DNA of 64,000 bases from Blasia pusilla (GCA_050084515.1 CM114272.1:42842001-42906000), one strand, 5' to 3'; positions 1 through 10,136 are shown, counted from the stretch's first letter. Notes: generated from the sequence alone by a model not told the origin. Program-made: numbers and translations.

Positions 1-174
1 ATCAATGGTGCTATCCAAGTGCGCCTTCAATTCATCTTCCATGACAAATTGCGAGACCGTCTTCTTGTTCACCTTTGGAGGAATCTCTGGTGTTGGTGTA
101 TCTAGGGGTTTTTCCCCTCTTCCATCATCCTGATTGTCGGAAGGGCTACGGTCTTCATGAGGTGGCAACTCCAT
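1..174 (-). CDS. Partial exon, acidic hypothetical protein
   Basis: Read on the minus strand, an uninterrupted frame runs from an ATG at 174 off the window edge (58 codons). It starts MELPPHEDRSPS and is rich in Asp, Glu, Pro and Lys, like a linker. A pyrimidine-rich tract and AG lie just upstream (about 185-200), so this may be an internal exon whose upstream exon is the kinase-like sequence at 608-1660. I do not recognise the family, and the link to the kinase-like sequence rests only on strand and proximity. Confidence 0.35.
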   Translation of the reverse strand, partial: MELPPHEDRSPSDNQDDGRGEKPLDTPTPEIPPKVNKKTVSQFVMEDELKAHLDSTID

Positions 175-189
175 CTTGTCTTTTACCAA

Positions 190-607
190 AATACAAAAAA
201 AAGGTGATTTAGAAATGATTCTAATAATAGTAATACTATGGCACACGTAGATCCGCACATCAATCAAGATTCATTATTCACAAAATTTCAAAGTAACACA
301 TTCATCTTTTTGAACCAAGTCTTTCATTTCTCATGAAAAATATCCAATCCTCAAACGGGTTTACAATGATACTACCACTATTATTGGCCTTAATCCCAAA
401 TCTACATCGTCTATACCTAATACTTTCGCATTTTCTCTGGTATATGCAATGAGAAACTCTAAGCTTTTGCGATCAGAGGGATTCGGAGCTAATGCCCAGT
501 TTCAAATCCTTTCCAAATAAGTAAATTTTAGTGGCCTTGCTACAGAGGAGATTTTGAGGCCCTATTGTCAACTCCGGTGCTATATGCCCAACATGATTTT
601 TTTGTTC
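190..607. other. AT-rich spacer, possible intron
   Basis: No coding signal is seen on either strand. The stretch lies between two minus-strand coding-like blocks and could be an intron joining them. Confidence 0.3.
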
Positions 608-1660
608 CTACTGCCACCATCTATGAGGAGACTCTAAGAGTTTATTAGTCCACATGGCATTCCCCCAATCTCCAACGTCGATGTATGGGCTAGAGTTGGA
701 TCCAAAATGGATGAACATGTTTCTAGCATGGAGGTCGGTTTGAAAAATCCCACGCTTGTGGACAGTCTCTATAGTTCCAAGAAGGGCAACCACAAGCTGG
801 ACAATATTCAATGCTATTGCGAGACATCTCATCTTTTCCAACTCTCTTAGATTACCCCCGCCGTTCTTCAAGTTATGGCATGCTCGCAACCAATTTTTGA
901 GGTGTCCACCATTCCAATATGGAAAAATGGCACGTGGTGAATCCTCGATCAACCTTCCCACCATGCAAACAATAGTGCAATGTAAAATACTAGCACACAA
1001 CTCCTCTCGCATCATCAATTTTCTAGATCTTGATAGAGATGTTTCCTTATACACCTTCATGCAATAGTATATTTCTTCCCTAAAGCCATGGGTTCCGTTT
1101 ATTTTACAACGGTATACAATTCTGTGTAAACGGGTTCCCACAATATTGCTCGGGTCATGTCTTATTACTACATTATTATTGGAAATCAAAGTAAATGCAC
1201 ATGGAACGGTCAATGTCAACCCCAAAGAAGTACTACGTCCCTTGAAAAGACGTTGAGCACTTCTTAACTCTATACAAAATCTTTCTAGGAGAGCCGACTC
1301 TGCAGCATTCTTCTTCTCATCCTTATATGTTTTGAGGTTGACATATGCTCTCTTCAGGTCAACACCTTGTAGGGCACAAAATTTAGTCAACCTTTAAGTC
1401 TCCGCGGCATCCACTTCCCAGTCAAATGCCTTTGCCACTCTTTTGGACAATCTCTCCAATTCCAAGGTGTAGTCATGTAAACCATCCATACTCCTCAAAA
1501 AGTAGGATCGTCTCTTCTCTAAAGAAAGCTGGAAAAACTAGTCTAACCATGCCTCTCGTACGGCCATGTTGAAATCATTCCTCATAGTTGCTTGTGCCTC
1601 TTGGCACCGACGTTGGACTCATTTTGGTTCTCTCCCACTGTCGATGACCCAACCCAACTA
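608..1660 (-). pseudogene. Protein-kinase-like domain, broken
   Basis: The 260-codon open part (1390 to 608) has kinase-fold landmarks in order: a strand with the candidate ATP-binding Lys (YYCMKVYKE), a catalytic-loop-like segment (HKRGIFQTDLHARNMF, with the Asp and Asn expected there) and a VGDWG segment where DFG normally lies. The same frame continues upstream to about 1600 (MRNDFNMAVREAWLD, then a Leu/Arg-rich stretch), broken by a TAG and a TAA. The kinase-like identity comes from motif order alone. The HRD Arg and the DFG Phe are replaced, so it could be an atypical or inactive kinase. Because of the two stops I call it a pseudogene; an intron could remove one of them. Confidence 0.5.
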
Positions 1661-2149
1661 GACATTTCCCTTGGATGAAAAAGATAGTAATATCTTAAAA
1701 AATACAAGGGAGAGAAATGTACAGGTTGAGATAAGAAAATACCGAAAAGAGAATGACATGAGATGCTAAAATAATGGCTCAGAATGTACTAGCGCGTGAA
1801 TGATGGAAGTTTAGGGTTGGGCTCTCAAAGGAAATAGGTAGATATGGGCGTGTCTAGATAAGGTTCCTTGATCACCTCCACATCCCCAATGTGCTAAGGA
1901 GAACCAATAGAACAAGTCAAAACACTCAGGTCTATGAATCAGAAATCTCAAAATCACCAAACAAGTTTAGTGAAACAAGAGATTTCCACACTCACAAACA
2001 CTCACCTAATGTGGAGTCAATTGGAGTTTATTTAGATGCAACAAGACGCGCAAATATCCAAGTTGGTCCCAAATAAAATCCAACTGCTCCAAAAAGGCAC
2101 CTAAGGGATTTCTCCAAAATTCCTAGTAACCTTGAAAGCCCTTAACTCT
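1661..2149. other. Spacer without recognisable gene
   Basis: The only open frame (1891-2076, +) is short, low in complexity and resembles nothing I know. Confidence 0.3.
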
Positions 2150-2570
2150 CAAGGTACCATAAAAATTTGGAGCCTAATCCAAAATATCACTAAAAAACTG
2201 GATAAATAGGGAAAATAAGGGTTAATTAGGTAATTAACTCTTAAACTCCCCCCATATGTACATTTTTGGGACCCCCTTGTGGGCCCTTCCCTTATGGGTC
2301 TTACCCCAAAGGGAAATAAGGGGAAAGGGGAGGGGGAAGGGTAGGGGAGGGAGTTGGGGCCAAGTTCGAACTTGGCCCCAGCCACTCCCAAGCCACCACG
2401 TGTCCCCGTGAGGTTCGCAGGAAGGGCAGGCTTTGTGGCGGGCTCCGGCGGGCTAGGGCGGGCCCGGGTGTGGGCCGTGGGAAATGCAGGCTCATGGAGC
2501 CCGCACGGACATGTCCGTCCTTGGTACGGACATATGTCCGCGGACACAGACAAGTCTGCGTGCAACCTTG
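2150..2570 (-). mobile_element. GC-rich hAT-like repeat, old copy
   Basis: Read on the minus strand, the segment starts CAAGGTTGCACG at 2570, the same terminal motif as the two clean MITEs at 47567 and 57621. It continues with the same run of GTCCG/GGACAT motifs. The interior is much richer in G+C and shares GCGGGCTAGGGCG-type sequence with 55677-55970. The other end (CAAGGTACCA at 2150) is a guess, and I find no target duplication. ORFs predicted here are products of GC skew. Confidence 0.4.
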
Positions 2571-2795
2571 GAAGGGGTAGGAGTCCCATATTGACTACCG
2601 CGAGAAAAACTTAATTTGGCACACCATTATGTCCTACATAATACCAAGGCCATGTTATCATGGCATAGGTAAATTCAGTTGCAATATTAGTGATAGACTG
2701 AATTTAGCAATTACTCTCGATTATTTAGTCAAATGGTGAAGCCTATTTTTACCGCTCCATATCATGTACATTAAGCTATCTGATCTTGTGATGTC

Positions 2796-3581
2796 TTGAC
2801 TTTTGACATGGATAGGAAATATGGAAGTTCTAAATCGAATATAACTTTTGATGTTTGGATCCGCTATGTGGTAACACAAGAAGCGATGGATAAATTAGAC
2901 ATGCCTGAGCCTCTAGTACTTGCCTTGTCAATTCCTCCAAATGCTCGAGTGCTTTCATACAAAAGTATGAAAGATTGTGGGAATCATTATAGGGTTGAGG
3001 GAGCACATGCTCTGAATACATATTCAACATGTGACTATGGGATCGGGGCTGTGTTTATGGATGAGAAAAATGTGAACACACAATGCATTTATTCTTACGT
3101 AGGTACTCTAGTTGAAATATTAGCTCTAGATTATGGAATTGTGGATCACTCGATAATACTGATGAAAGGGAGGTGGGTGAAGGCCAATTGGGAAGGTCGC
3201 AATGCAACAATGAAGCTAGACAAAGAAGGATTTCTACTTGCCAACTTGGGATCATGTGAGCCATTATATCAACAACCTTTTATATTTCCTTCCCAAGTCA
3301 AACAAGTATTTTATGGGGATAGTCATGAAGGAGGTGAGTGGAAAGTAGTCATGAGAAAGGAGGCTAGATCTCGCAGGATTGCATGGGAGGAAGTATGTCT
3401 TCTTATGGGAGATATTACTTTAACACAACCATAATCATGGGTTGGGAATAGTGGTAGCACAACCGGAGCTAAGGAGTTGACAGAGGAAGAAACTCTCACT
3501 ACTCTAAGAGATTATGCAAATTTCCCAATCATAGATGTTTTAGATAATCTTACCATCTCTGATCCAGAATCAGATTCTTAA
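2796..3581 (+). pseudogene. CACTA transposase C-terminal region (DUF4216-like)
   Basis: The 212-codon frame shows the layout of the DUF4216 domain found at the end of plant En/Spm transposases: a block around NHYRVEGAHALNTYSTCDYG, then VGTLVEILALDYG, a short strand ending GRWVKANWEG, LDKEGFLLANLG, and QPFIFPSQVKQVFYGD. A TAA at 3432-3434 stops it. The same frame stays open for a further 48 codons to a TAA at 3579, ending in an acidic tail (ISDPESDS) plausible for the true C-terminus, so the first stop is probably a nonsense mutation. The catalytic transposase domain that should precede it is not seen in 2640-2795. Confidence 0.75.
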
Positions 3582-3943
3582 TCAAATTAGTGGAATATGC
3601 ATCTGCATTATTTGCTACTTTCACCTTAAGCCCCTATCAAAAGTTTGATGTTGTTTAGTGGTTTCCTTTCTTTTCTTATGCTTGCTCTCTTCACATTAAA
3701 AGACATTTGGAGAGTGCTTACTTAGTGTTAATATAAGTTAGAACTTGCCAATAACAATAGGCCAGGTGATTGGAGGAAGAGCTGACCTTGAGGCTATTCT
3801 CTTGAAGGTCTATGTGATGCAGGGGTGACTTGGAGGATGGGAAATAGCACCAAGTTTGGTGCTCAACATTGCACCATACAATGTTGATAAAGTGCAAGTA
3901 GCAACTATTTTTTTGTTTCCTTAGAAGAACATGGCAGTAGTAG
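3582..3943. other. CACTA inter-gene spacer
   Basis: No coding signal is seen. The stretch lies between the transposase tail and the TNPA-like gene, and may hold that gene's promoter or first intron. Confidence 0.35.
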
Positions 3944-4131
3944 ATGTACATAACGCATTTATTGGAAGTTCCTTACTTTCTCTTTGTTAGAAAGGAGGTC
4001 AGTGGTAGGTTGTTCAATTTTTCATTTCAAAAAAAGACACGGAGCCACAATGAAAAACATACTAGGGATACAGTAAATAAGATACAACATATCCTCCCTG
4101 TAGTTATAGATTTAGAGATTGATATGGATGT
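3944..4131 (+). pseudogene. TNPA-like exon, left half (split by gypsy insertion)
   Basis: An open frame on the plus strand ends IDLEIDMD just before the retrotransposon. If the retrotransposon and one ATGT duplicate are removed, the frame joins exactly to 13950 onward as MDVESAVNPYEELRNRN. The exon start is not certain. Confidence 0.45.
4128..4131. repeat. Target-site duplication ATGT, left
   Basis: ATGT immediately precedes the element's first TG. The partner ATGT is at 13946-13949. Confidence 0.7.
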
Positions 4132-4499
4132 TGTCATGACCATACGGATTATGTCGTAGAGTATAGTGTGCTAGTAGAGGCCATACCTTATGTAGGGCCG
4201 TAGTGTCTAGGTAGAGATGCGATTTCATACATAGGGTTGGGGGTTACTCAGTTGAGGGTGACTTTTCCAATAGGGCCCGCTCTTAGGTTGGAGGATAAAG
4301 TGTGGAGTGCACCCAAAGAACAGTCAGTTCTTTGAGTCGAGCCTGTTGCGTTGGGAGTTAGCCTTGGTAGTGAGTAGAGCTCTTGGCTATGGTGTTTCCC
4401 GCAAGCTTCGACCTAGATTCTCCCATCGTGGAGTGGGTTTGGCTCGATTGTATGTGTTTCTATACGTGTTTTATGATAGTAGGTCTTTCACGGATTTCA
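4132..4499 (+). repeat. 5' LTR, lacking its first 106 bp
   Basis: Matches 13472-13839 over 368 bp with 12 differences. It begins TGTCATGACC and ends GGATTTCA, directly followed by the primer-binding site. The U3 start present in the 3' LTR (13366-13471) is absent here and appears instead after the 3' LTR. Confidence 0.9.
4294..4323 (+). promoter_or_regulatory. TATA-like box and predicted transcription start in 5' LTR
   Basis: GATAAAG at 4294-4300 matches GATATAG at 13634-13640 in the 3' LTR, the better TATA version. About 27 bp downstream lies GTCAGTTC (4323; 13663). I place the RNA start at that G because the next 14 nt pair perfectly with the primer-binding site. Confidence 0.55.
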
Positions 4500-4513
4500 C
4501 TCAAAGAACTGAC
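4500..4513 (+). promoter_or_regulatory. Self-priming primer-binding site
   Basis: CTCAAAGAACTGAC directly follows the 5' LTR end. It is the exact reverse complement of GTCAGTTCTTTGAG at 4323-4336 inside the LTR (15 nt if the last LTR base is counted), and the same 14 nt are intact in the 3' LTR at 13663-13676. I recognise no tRNA 3' end here. Self-priming from the RNA 5' end is the Tf1/sushi mechanism. Confidence 0.7.
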
Positions 4514-5993
4514 GTAGATCGATGGTAGCTTCGATTGTGGATCAGTAGGATCTGGTTAGGGCTAATTGTGTACTCAGCCGTGGATGTTTGTGGCCTATGT
4601 TTGAGGTATGAATCTGGTGCGTGATTGATTGGAAAAGAAGCGCCTTGCTGAGAGCTTTCCAGTGCGCTTTAGATCTCCGGATTTTGTCAAGGGAGTTGGA
4701 AGTTATCAAGGATTGAAGATTCTGGTTCGTGTTCGACGGTTTTCTGATGTGGAGAGCTTGGAGTGCGGTAGCTCTGTTGAAGTTCATCCAAATCAGGTGA
4801 GAGTTTCCTGTTGCTACTTGTATTGTGATCTCATGTGAACCTATCTGCTCGAGTGTGTGGAGCGTTGCGGATTTTTGCATGCATGAAACTGGGCGGAAGC
4901 GTTGTCAGATTTGCGATTCTGGAGGTGTATGGACAACAAGTTTGTATGATTTTTAGCTTGGAGTACAGAGCTCGGTTGTAGCTAATTTTTTGTGGAGAGA
5001 TAGCTATGGTGGTCAATTGAATTCTGGTTGAAATAGATTCAATTTTAGTCAAGGATTTGTGAAGTAATTTTTGTTCAAAATTTTGCGGACTAGCTATGGT
5101 GGACAGCGGATCAGAGGGGCTGGTTGGTTGGTGACTCGTTCATTGTTGGAGACACCTATCCCGTTGGGAGCGCTTTGGTTGGGCCTCTCTCCATAGCAAA
5201 GCATGTTGAAGCGTGGCAAAGCGTGGTGAACGGGGCGAACGGGGCATGTCTCGAGCATTTCTCGGCGTTTCGAGGCTTCGAGGCAACTCGTGGTAGCTCG
5301 GGGCGAGTGGGCGTGAGAGGTAGAGTAAGGAGCAAGGAGAAAGCAAGCAAGCATGCTTGCTTGGGCGTGAGGCAATTTTTTCAGGATTTTTGATTTGAGT
5401 GTTACATAACTGGTCACCCATCTTTGGGCTACTCTGCCTGGAAGACGCTTAACTGCTGAGTTCTTAACTATGCCACTGTACACACTGGTGTAGCTCATTT
5501 GGTGTTGTTCGTAGATGTGTTAGGCACTTTATACATCTTAGGTTTTTGGTTGATGGACCTCTAGCGCATAGTACGGTGTAGCCTCTCCATAAAGGTGATA
5601 TTTTCAGGTGCTGCGACTCCGACTAGCACGTCATCGACCCGCGGCGGAGTAGCTATTGCGTTAGAATTGTGTGGTGGGTTCTGTGGATTCAGGGGGCGCC
5701 ACGTTTGGTGGATTGTGTTACCTTGATTTCTATTATTCTATTCTTGAGGGTTGTCGTTGGACTTCCTATGTTTGGATCCCCTCCATCGTTGCTTCTTGCT
5801 TGCGCGCCCATTGTTAGGGTTGACGCTGATTTCCAGAGTAGTGTTACTCCTGTGTGCTGCCGGTAGTGAGGCTGGAGTGATGACCAGTAGACCGTGGGAG
5901 GCTTCTTGTGGTGATGACAGGTTAGGTTGCCTACACCCATAGCTAGTAGAGCTAGAATAGTATAGCAACATCGACGTTACTTAGTGGTGGTAA
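4514..5993 (+). other. Untranslated leader of the retrotransposon
   Basis: About 1.5 kb without a continuous gag-like frame. It contains a 20-nt perfect palindrome (5345-5364) and an antisense 5S rRNA-like segment (5412-5498). Short ORFs on both strands have no recognisable content. Confidence 0.6.
5412..5498 (-). ncRNA. 5S rRNA-derived segment, antisense in leader
   Basis: Read on the minus strand, the segment aligns with the middle of plant 5S rRNA. The best-matching blocks are AGAACTC..CAGTTAAGCGT (box A region) and CAGAGTAG..GATGGGTGACC (box C region), with a weaker match over GAGCTACACCAGTG. Both ends of 5S are missing or unrecognisable. The conserved blocks are those used as the internal Pol III promoter. 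This is an alignment by eye. A tRNA-like reading of TGTAGCTCATTTGG at the same place is less convincing. Confidence 0.6.
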
Positions 5994-7415
5994 TTTGGTG
6001 ATGGTGCGGCGTCGGCGTTGGTCATCACGAAGCTGTCGGGTGGTCTGGTTGGGGACCGTGGTGCGGACACTGGTGGTTTCACACGGAGTGGATTTAGGTA
6101 TCGGCCACCTTTTCCACTTCCGACAGTTGATGAAGAGGAGGACGAGGGTGTTCCAAACACCGAGTCTTCTACGTTCTTATCGAGTGTTGCAGCTCCATTG
6201 ATTTGGGACATGGACGGGATATATGGGGCCATGAAGGGCCCACGACGATACTGGGGTGCAGTGGGCACCATTGAGTTGGAGGACTTCATGCAAGAGTTTG
6301 ATACGTGGTGTGATATGCAGATGTTACGGAACGCCACGTTGTTTACACCCTTCTTGGCTTGGAAGGGGTTGTTTCAGCACTTGGAGGGACCACCCATGGA
6401 TGATTACCATGAGTTTAGGAAGGACCATGTTTCTGAGATTGAGGCGTGGAGACAATATTGGTCTCCAGGCTATGTGTCTATCACCCATGGTGGTATGGGT
6501 AGTAGTGCTCCTACTATGCCGGCCCGGCCCGGCGTTGAGTGGTAATGAGTACGAGCCGGAGTGGGGGTACGGTGGAGGTACCGGTGGGGTACTAGTGCCC
6601 CACCATCGTTTAGCCTGTTGAGAGTTCTTCAAGAGGTTGAAGAAGAACTATCGGGAGTGAAGACAGAGAAGTTGAGGAGTCTTCAAGAATTTGAGCGAAA
6701 GACCGGTGAGAGTCTTCGTGAGGCATACACTTGTATCGACGCTGATTTCGATTTACGGTGTGATCGAGGCTCAGCGATCGATTTTGGTATGGGATCTTGG
6801 GCGAGAGAGTTGCGCCAGCAGGTACGTGATGCTACTCTTATGAGTGATGATTCACCCACATTGACCCATGTGTTTGCTCTATGTGAGAAGATTGAGCTTA
6901 ACATGGTGAAGGAGAGAGTGGTGATATCCGCATTCAGTAGGGATACAACTACTTCTTCTCGTGTTCAGCAGCCCACCTCATAGTCTCGTAGTAGAGGTGG
7001 TGGTAGTAGTAGTGGGAGTCGTGGGGGGTACACACGACCTCAGTCAGGTCCTAGAGGGATACTTGCGCAGAGACCATTGCCTTCATTTGCTGCCCTGCAA
7101 CAAGGACAGTCATGTTGGACATGTGGAGGTGATCATGTTAGGAAGTTTTGTCCCCAAGAGGATGAGAGATGGACTTTGGAGGATGGGCCTCAGTTGGCCC
7201 CAACTCAGTGTGATCATTGCGGGAGACCAGGTCATCCTCGAGAGCGTTGCTTTGATCTTCATCCGGAGTTGAGATCAGGCCGCCGCCGTGGTGGAGTAGC
7301 TCCGAGAGGCCGAGGTGGTAGAGGTGGTAGGGGTGGTAGAGGTGGACCAGTGGTTGGAGAGCCTACGGTGGCTACCCCTACCACTACGCCGAGTCGACTA
7401 TGGCGCCGAGATTGA
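5994..7415 (+). pseudogene. gag: capsid-like region and two CCHC zinc knuckles
   Basis: One frame carries the gag, broken by a TAA (6543) and a TAG (6981). It has no ATG at its start; the first in-frame ATG is near 6207. A capsid-like helical region (FLAWKGLFQHLEG, then LQEFERKTGESLREAY, typical of retrotransposon gag) is followed by two knuckles, CWTCGGDHVRKFC and CDHCGRPGHPRERC. An Arg-Gly repeat tail (about 7285-7350) follows, as expected for nucleic-acid binding. A frameshift near 7380 moves the reading to the next frame. Confidence 0.8.
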
Positions 7416-7935
7416 GCAGTTGGATCAAAAGTTGGCTACTATGGCTGGTATCCAGCATAGATCAGGTTTGGGAGCAGGGGCTTCCACCTCTTATGGAGGG
7501 GATGATCTTTCTTATATGGCGAGTGCAGCACAGGTTGAGGCATCTGCTGCAGTAATGAGAGGAGCCACTCAAGCGTCAGAGCCACGTGGTGCTACTGTGG
7601 AGTTGGACCCACAGAGGGGTGAGGCTGGGAGGTAGGCTAGGCTTCCCCAGTCATTCTTGTTGTTTGAGATGCTTAGGACTCCATCCATGGTTCCTACGCA
7701 GCCTATTGAGCCGACGGTGGGGACTGAGGCATCTACATTGTGTGTAGTAGACACGGATGCAGCATCCAGTGCAGTTTTGCGGATGGCAACTTCAGTGTTG
7801 GGATCCCCATTTTTTTCGGCCACGGAGCCGATGGCTTTAGGAGTTGACTTAGCTCCTGTATTTCAGCTAGCTGCCACGTTGTGTGAACGTGGGGTGTTAC
7901 TGCTACACGTGTTGAGGTGGATGAGGGTATTGCGG
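7380..7935 (+). pseudogene. gag-protease linker region, frameshifted
   Basis: Coding continues in the +1 frame from about 7400 to 7935 (IEQLDQKLATMAGIQ onward), with one in-frame TAG at 7633, and returns to the original frame near 7880-7900. The residues are Ala/Thr/Ser-rich, without a domain I know. Two compensating indels are the simplest account; programmed frameshifting is possible, but no slippery site stands out. Confidence 0.55.
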
Positions 7936-7949
7936 TGGAGTGACCCTCT

Positions 7950-8868
7950 ATGTCAAGTGTAGCATTGAGTACAAGTGCTACTTGGCAGGCAGCAGCGGCG
8001 AAGATGGATGCATTACCAGCCCGGCTAGCCATTAATCGTGAGAGGCTTACACCTCGTGTATCTATGTTGGACAACCGGAGTGGGATATTCCGATTGGTGA
8101 GTCCTACAGGACAGGTGTATAGACCAGATAGAGTCTTGTTAGACTCTGGTGCCCAACCTTTGATGTTGGGAAAGGCGGCATGTATTGGTTTGGGTATTCG
8201 GAGGTTAGAGCTTGAGCCTTGCTTATTCCTAATTCAAACATCTCTTGGAGGAGCCAATGATAGGTCTCAATTCATGACATAGGAGAAGTTTTTTGTATAG
8301 TTGAGACCAGATCATGCGACTGATAGCTCCCGGTTGGGAGTATCTGCGGTAGTCACAAGAGCCGAGTCGTATGATGTACTAGTTGGAGGAGCAGTATTGT
8401 ACCCGATGGGTTTTCAAATGGATTACTGGACTGAGAGAGCCTCTTATAGACCTGGTTGGCAGTCCGGGGATAGACGTATGAGCCAAGTTCATGTGAGATT
8501 TATTTATGGGGCTCGATCGGGAGGGTCTTCCCCAACAGTGTTAGCATCTGTGGCTGGTTTTAGTGCCGTAGTCACTTGGCCAGGAGACTTTTTGGAGGGT
8601 AATGTTTATGCTATGGATTCTCCTGTGCATGAGGAGGTAGAGGAGGTCCCTATTTTTGCAGCAGTGGCATCCTCATCGTTGGATGTGCCACTTTGGAGTT
8701 CATGCGGTGCACTACGGCAGGAGGCTGATCGCCTAGTGCAGGAGGCTTGGTGTGAGGCTGTTATACCTCATGAGGAAGAGGAGGCCTCACAGTGGACTCA
8801 TACTTCTGGTCCAGTTGGGTTATCCCCTTTGGATACTACACCCACTGTATGGCAGTATCCGCTAGAGG
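7950..8868 (+). pseudogene. Retropepsin-like aspartic protease and linker
   Basis: VLLDSGAQPLMLGK holds the DSG-type active site (Asp codon 8142-8144), preceded by a short hydrophobic strand as in retroviral-type proteases. Two TAG stops (8280, 8298) follow. Both fall where CAG would restore the frame. The region 8301-8868 continues open (NVYAMDSPVHEEVEEVPIF) as a linker of unknown function leading into the methyltransferase. Confidence 0.7.
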
Positions 8869-9839
8869 GCATTTGTGTGTTAGATCTCTTTGGTGGGATT
8901 AGCACTGGTTTGGCTGCAGTGTTGTAGGCCGGTATTCCTGTGCGGAGATACGTGTATGTGGAGCGAGATGAGACGGCTCCGAGAGTCTCATCCCGACATA
9001 TTGGTCAGTTGATGCGGAGATATCCTGAGTTGTTGCCGCCATCAGCTATTCGTGGGTAGCAGCGTGCTTTGCCGTCACACATTGCATTGTTGGGGGCGCA
9101 GGACCTTGAGAGGGTTGGTCGTGTGGATTTGGTGATTGCTGGATGGCCATGTCAGGGTCATACACGTGCTGGTTGTGGTGAGGAATTACACGACCCTAGG
9201 TCTCGATTGTTTTGGGAGATGTTACGGGTGTTACGACATCTTCAGGTTCATCAGGCACGTGCTCTACCTTACATTCTGGAGAATGTTCCATTGTTGAGTG
9301 ACACTCGGACCCGGATGATGGCGAGTGTTCATGAGGTGCGGTCTTGGATTGGACCAGCGGTGTTGTTGGATGCAGCGCGAGTTGGCTCGCGTGCACATCG
9401 TCCACGCTTGTGGTGGACAAACTTGTTGCCTAGGGAGGTTCTACGTCGAGCATATGATGCAGTGCAGCGGGATCCTTGCCTTACAATGGATAGTATCTTA
9501 GATACTGGGCGACTTTCTCAGATGGTGAGGGTTATTGATCGGTCACCCATGGTAGTGGTGAACCGTGTGGGCTAGCCTAGGATGGCACTACCCACATTTG
9601 TGAGTTTTCCTTCGTCACATGCATACAGGGAAGGTGGTCCCGGGCTTGTGTGGGATTCTCATGTGCGACAGTGGGTGGAGCCTAACGCTAATGAGAGGGA
9701 GCGTGCGATGGGATTTGCTACTGGTGTGACAGCGGTTGCTTCCATTTCTGAGGCTTCACAACGTCATGTGTTGGGTCAGGCCATGGACCTGAATTGTTTG
9801 ACTTGGATTTTGAGTCTTGGTATGGCCGAGCAGCGTTGA
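8869..9839 (+). pseudogene. C5 cytosine DNA methyltransferase domain
   Basis: All hallmark motifs of the family occur in order. Motif I is CVLDLFGGISTGLAAVL, an AdoMet-binding loop; then YVYVERDE (motif II). Motif IV is DLVIAGWPCQGHTRAG, with the catalytic Cys codon at 9150-9152; motif VI is YILENVP (9279-9287). Motif VIII is GSRAHRPRLWWTNL; then DTGRLSQMVRVIDRSP, like the region after motif VIII in DNMT3/DRM-type enzymes. Motifs IX-X are ERERAMGFATGVT and RHVLGQAMDLNCLTWIL. Motif I and the WTN segment resemble DNMT3/DRM, while PCQ is the form of bacterial and DNMT1-type enzymes. In-frame stops are TAG at 8925, 9057 and 9573, and TGA at 9837. It lies between protease and RT in the same frame, so it is part of the polyprotein, not a host gene. 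Confidence 0.9.
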
Positions 9840-10136
9840 CTTCGGACTATGTCTGTGGGTCTTCCACCCCTTGTAATGAGCTCGATGGCTATCGGGAGGG
9901 TAGAGGCATCGGCTGGGGACGAGGAGAGTAGTATTTTGCATCCTTGGAGTAAATGGGATGTAATGGTTGGGCATGTGGAGTTGGTTGCTCATGCTGGTGG
10001 AGGAGTTATTTGCTCAGATGATAGTGTAGCTAAGGATGTACCATCTTGTGAGGGGGTTGCATAGCAGCCAATGGCATCGTCCTCTCCCTCTAGTGTGCCA
10101 GTGGAGGAGACTTGGGAGCCATTACTTGGGCCCAAG
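9840..10136 (+). pseudogene. Linker between methyltransferase and RT
   Basis: Same frame as the methyltransferase; Ser/Val/Gly-rich and without a known domain. A TAG at 10062 falls in ..VA*QPM.., where CAG is likely. Confidence 0.5.

Noticed and set aside
5486-5512. tRNA gene suggested by TGTAGCTCATTTGG
   Set aside because: No cloverleaf could be drawn, and the stretch aligns better with antisense 5S rRNA.
8869-9839. The methyltransferase as a host gene overlapped by chance by a retrotransposon
   Set aside because: It is in the same frame as protease and RT, has no introns, lies between element domains, and recurs in the remnant at 19209-20060.
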